This document shows, in pieces, positions 63,733-64,000 of a stretch of DNA of 64,000 bases. The stretch covers positions 372,001-436,000 of the forward strand of contig NZ_JXAL01000001.1 of assembly GCF_000829465.1 (NCBI RefSeq), given 5' to 3'. This stretch comes from Cohnella kolymensis (GTDB lineage Bacteria > Bacillota > Bacilli > Paenibacillales > Paenibacillaceae). The stretch's first letter is position 1. Every line of letters begins with the position of its first letter. Below the pieces are notes generated by a model. The model searched no databases. It had not been told where the DNA came from and saw nothing but the letters and a program-made list of their open reading frames with translations. A program made the translations under genes and the position numbers.

Positions 63733-64000
63733 TTAATCTTCCGGCCGTTTGCCCGGCTCCATGCCGGATTCCGATGCCGTCATGACCGGTTTTACTGACA
63801 GGTCGGAACGCACACGAATCTGGCAGGAAAGCCGGATGTTGGATTCCGTAATCCCTTTAGTTTCCCGTATCGCGGCTTCCGCCTCGCCCATCGGCCCGGG
63901 ATCTCCAGCCAAGATCTCCACACGGCACGTGGTGCATCTCGCATTTCCCCCGCAGCGGTGCATGATATCCACACCATTATCCTCGAGCGCGAGCACCAGC
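63733..64000 (-). CDS. 2Fe-2S ferredoxin, 5' end outside the window
   Basis: At least 89 residues; the frame is open to the right edge, so the start is beyond it. The cluster motif CGGNARCTTCRVEILAG with a distal Cys in IRLSCQIRV marks an adrenodoxin/plant-type 2Fe-2S ferredoxin. The C-terminal tail (SESGMEPGKRPED) is acidic and may be unfolded. Its redox partner is not visible. It ends upstream of the Fur-controlled operon and has its own terminator. Confidence 0.88.
   Translation of the reverse strand, partial: LVLALEDNGVDIMHRCGGNARCTTCRVEILAGDPGPMGEAEAAIRETKGITESNIRLSCQIRVRSDLSVKPVMTASESGMEPGKRPED

Overview
The window looks like chromosomal DNA of an endospore-forming Firmicute close to Paenibacillus (Paenibacillaceae). 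Evidence: Lpl-type sugar ABC transporters without their own ATPase, a KinB-like sensor kinase, bacillithiol-system enzymes (bacilliredoxin, YpdA), a YneF protein, strong GGAGG-type ribosome binding sites with many TTG/GTG starts, and a mid-50s GC impression. The species cannot be named from the sequence. No tRNA, rRNA, insertion sequence, prophage or cas gene was seen.

Layout. 1-7.3 kb: a very large secreted RHS/YD-repeat protein (minus strand, running off the left edge) behind a c-di-GMP-I riboswitch. 7.4-13.2 kb: IclR regulator, membrane-anchored hydrolase, a superoxide dismutase with a long N-terminal extension, Gfo/Idh oxidoreductase, folE, yneF. 13.3-17.8 kb: HD-GYP c-di-GMP phosphodiesterase and a tight run ntdP-lepB-rnhA-queG-ogt. 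18-24.5 kb: GNAT, sodA, mutY-araC, acpS, nadE, bacilliredoxin, DUF3905. 24.6-31 kb: sensor kinase and a beta-mannoside-type locus (lplB-lplC-SBP-GH130) behind a leader with an apparent attenuator. 31-40 kb: flavoprotein, SDR, the xylAB/xylR locus with its operator, ArsR regulator, His-rich secreted protein. 40-50.7 kb: MFS pumps, PadR-ypdA, preQ1 riboswitch-queF-queuosine-precursor transporter, GH4 melA, DMT exporter, HxlR/catE/SDR. 50.7-63.6 kb: an envelope region with an LtaS-like synthase divergent from a YkoS-like protein, then an eight-gene minus-strand operon that starts behind Fur-box-like sites and mixes FTR1 iron permease with GT39-like, GT2, UDP-glucose dehydrogenase and nucleotide-sugar epimerase genes. 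A 2Fe-2S ferredoxin is cut by the right edge.

Two window-wide patterns stand out. First, five intergenic gaps hold short tandem arrays with a 51-52 bp period, each unit a palindromic core plus a GC-rich linker. Sequences differ between arrays but period and architecture are shared, and two arrays 19.5 kb apart carry the same family in opposite orientation. Second, eleven otherwise normal genes carry thirteen single-base frameshifts, nearly all in short homopolymers. These look like draft-sequence errors rather than decay, so those genes are annotated here as whole genes.

The genes suggest a soil or plant-matter saprophyte using xylose, beta-mannosides and alpha-galactosides, controlling surface proteins through c-di-GMP, making queuosine with salvage, and linking iron uptake to surface glycan synthesis. 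The last point is inference from operon structure.
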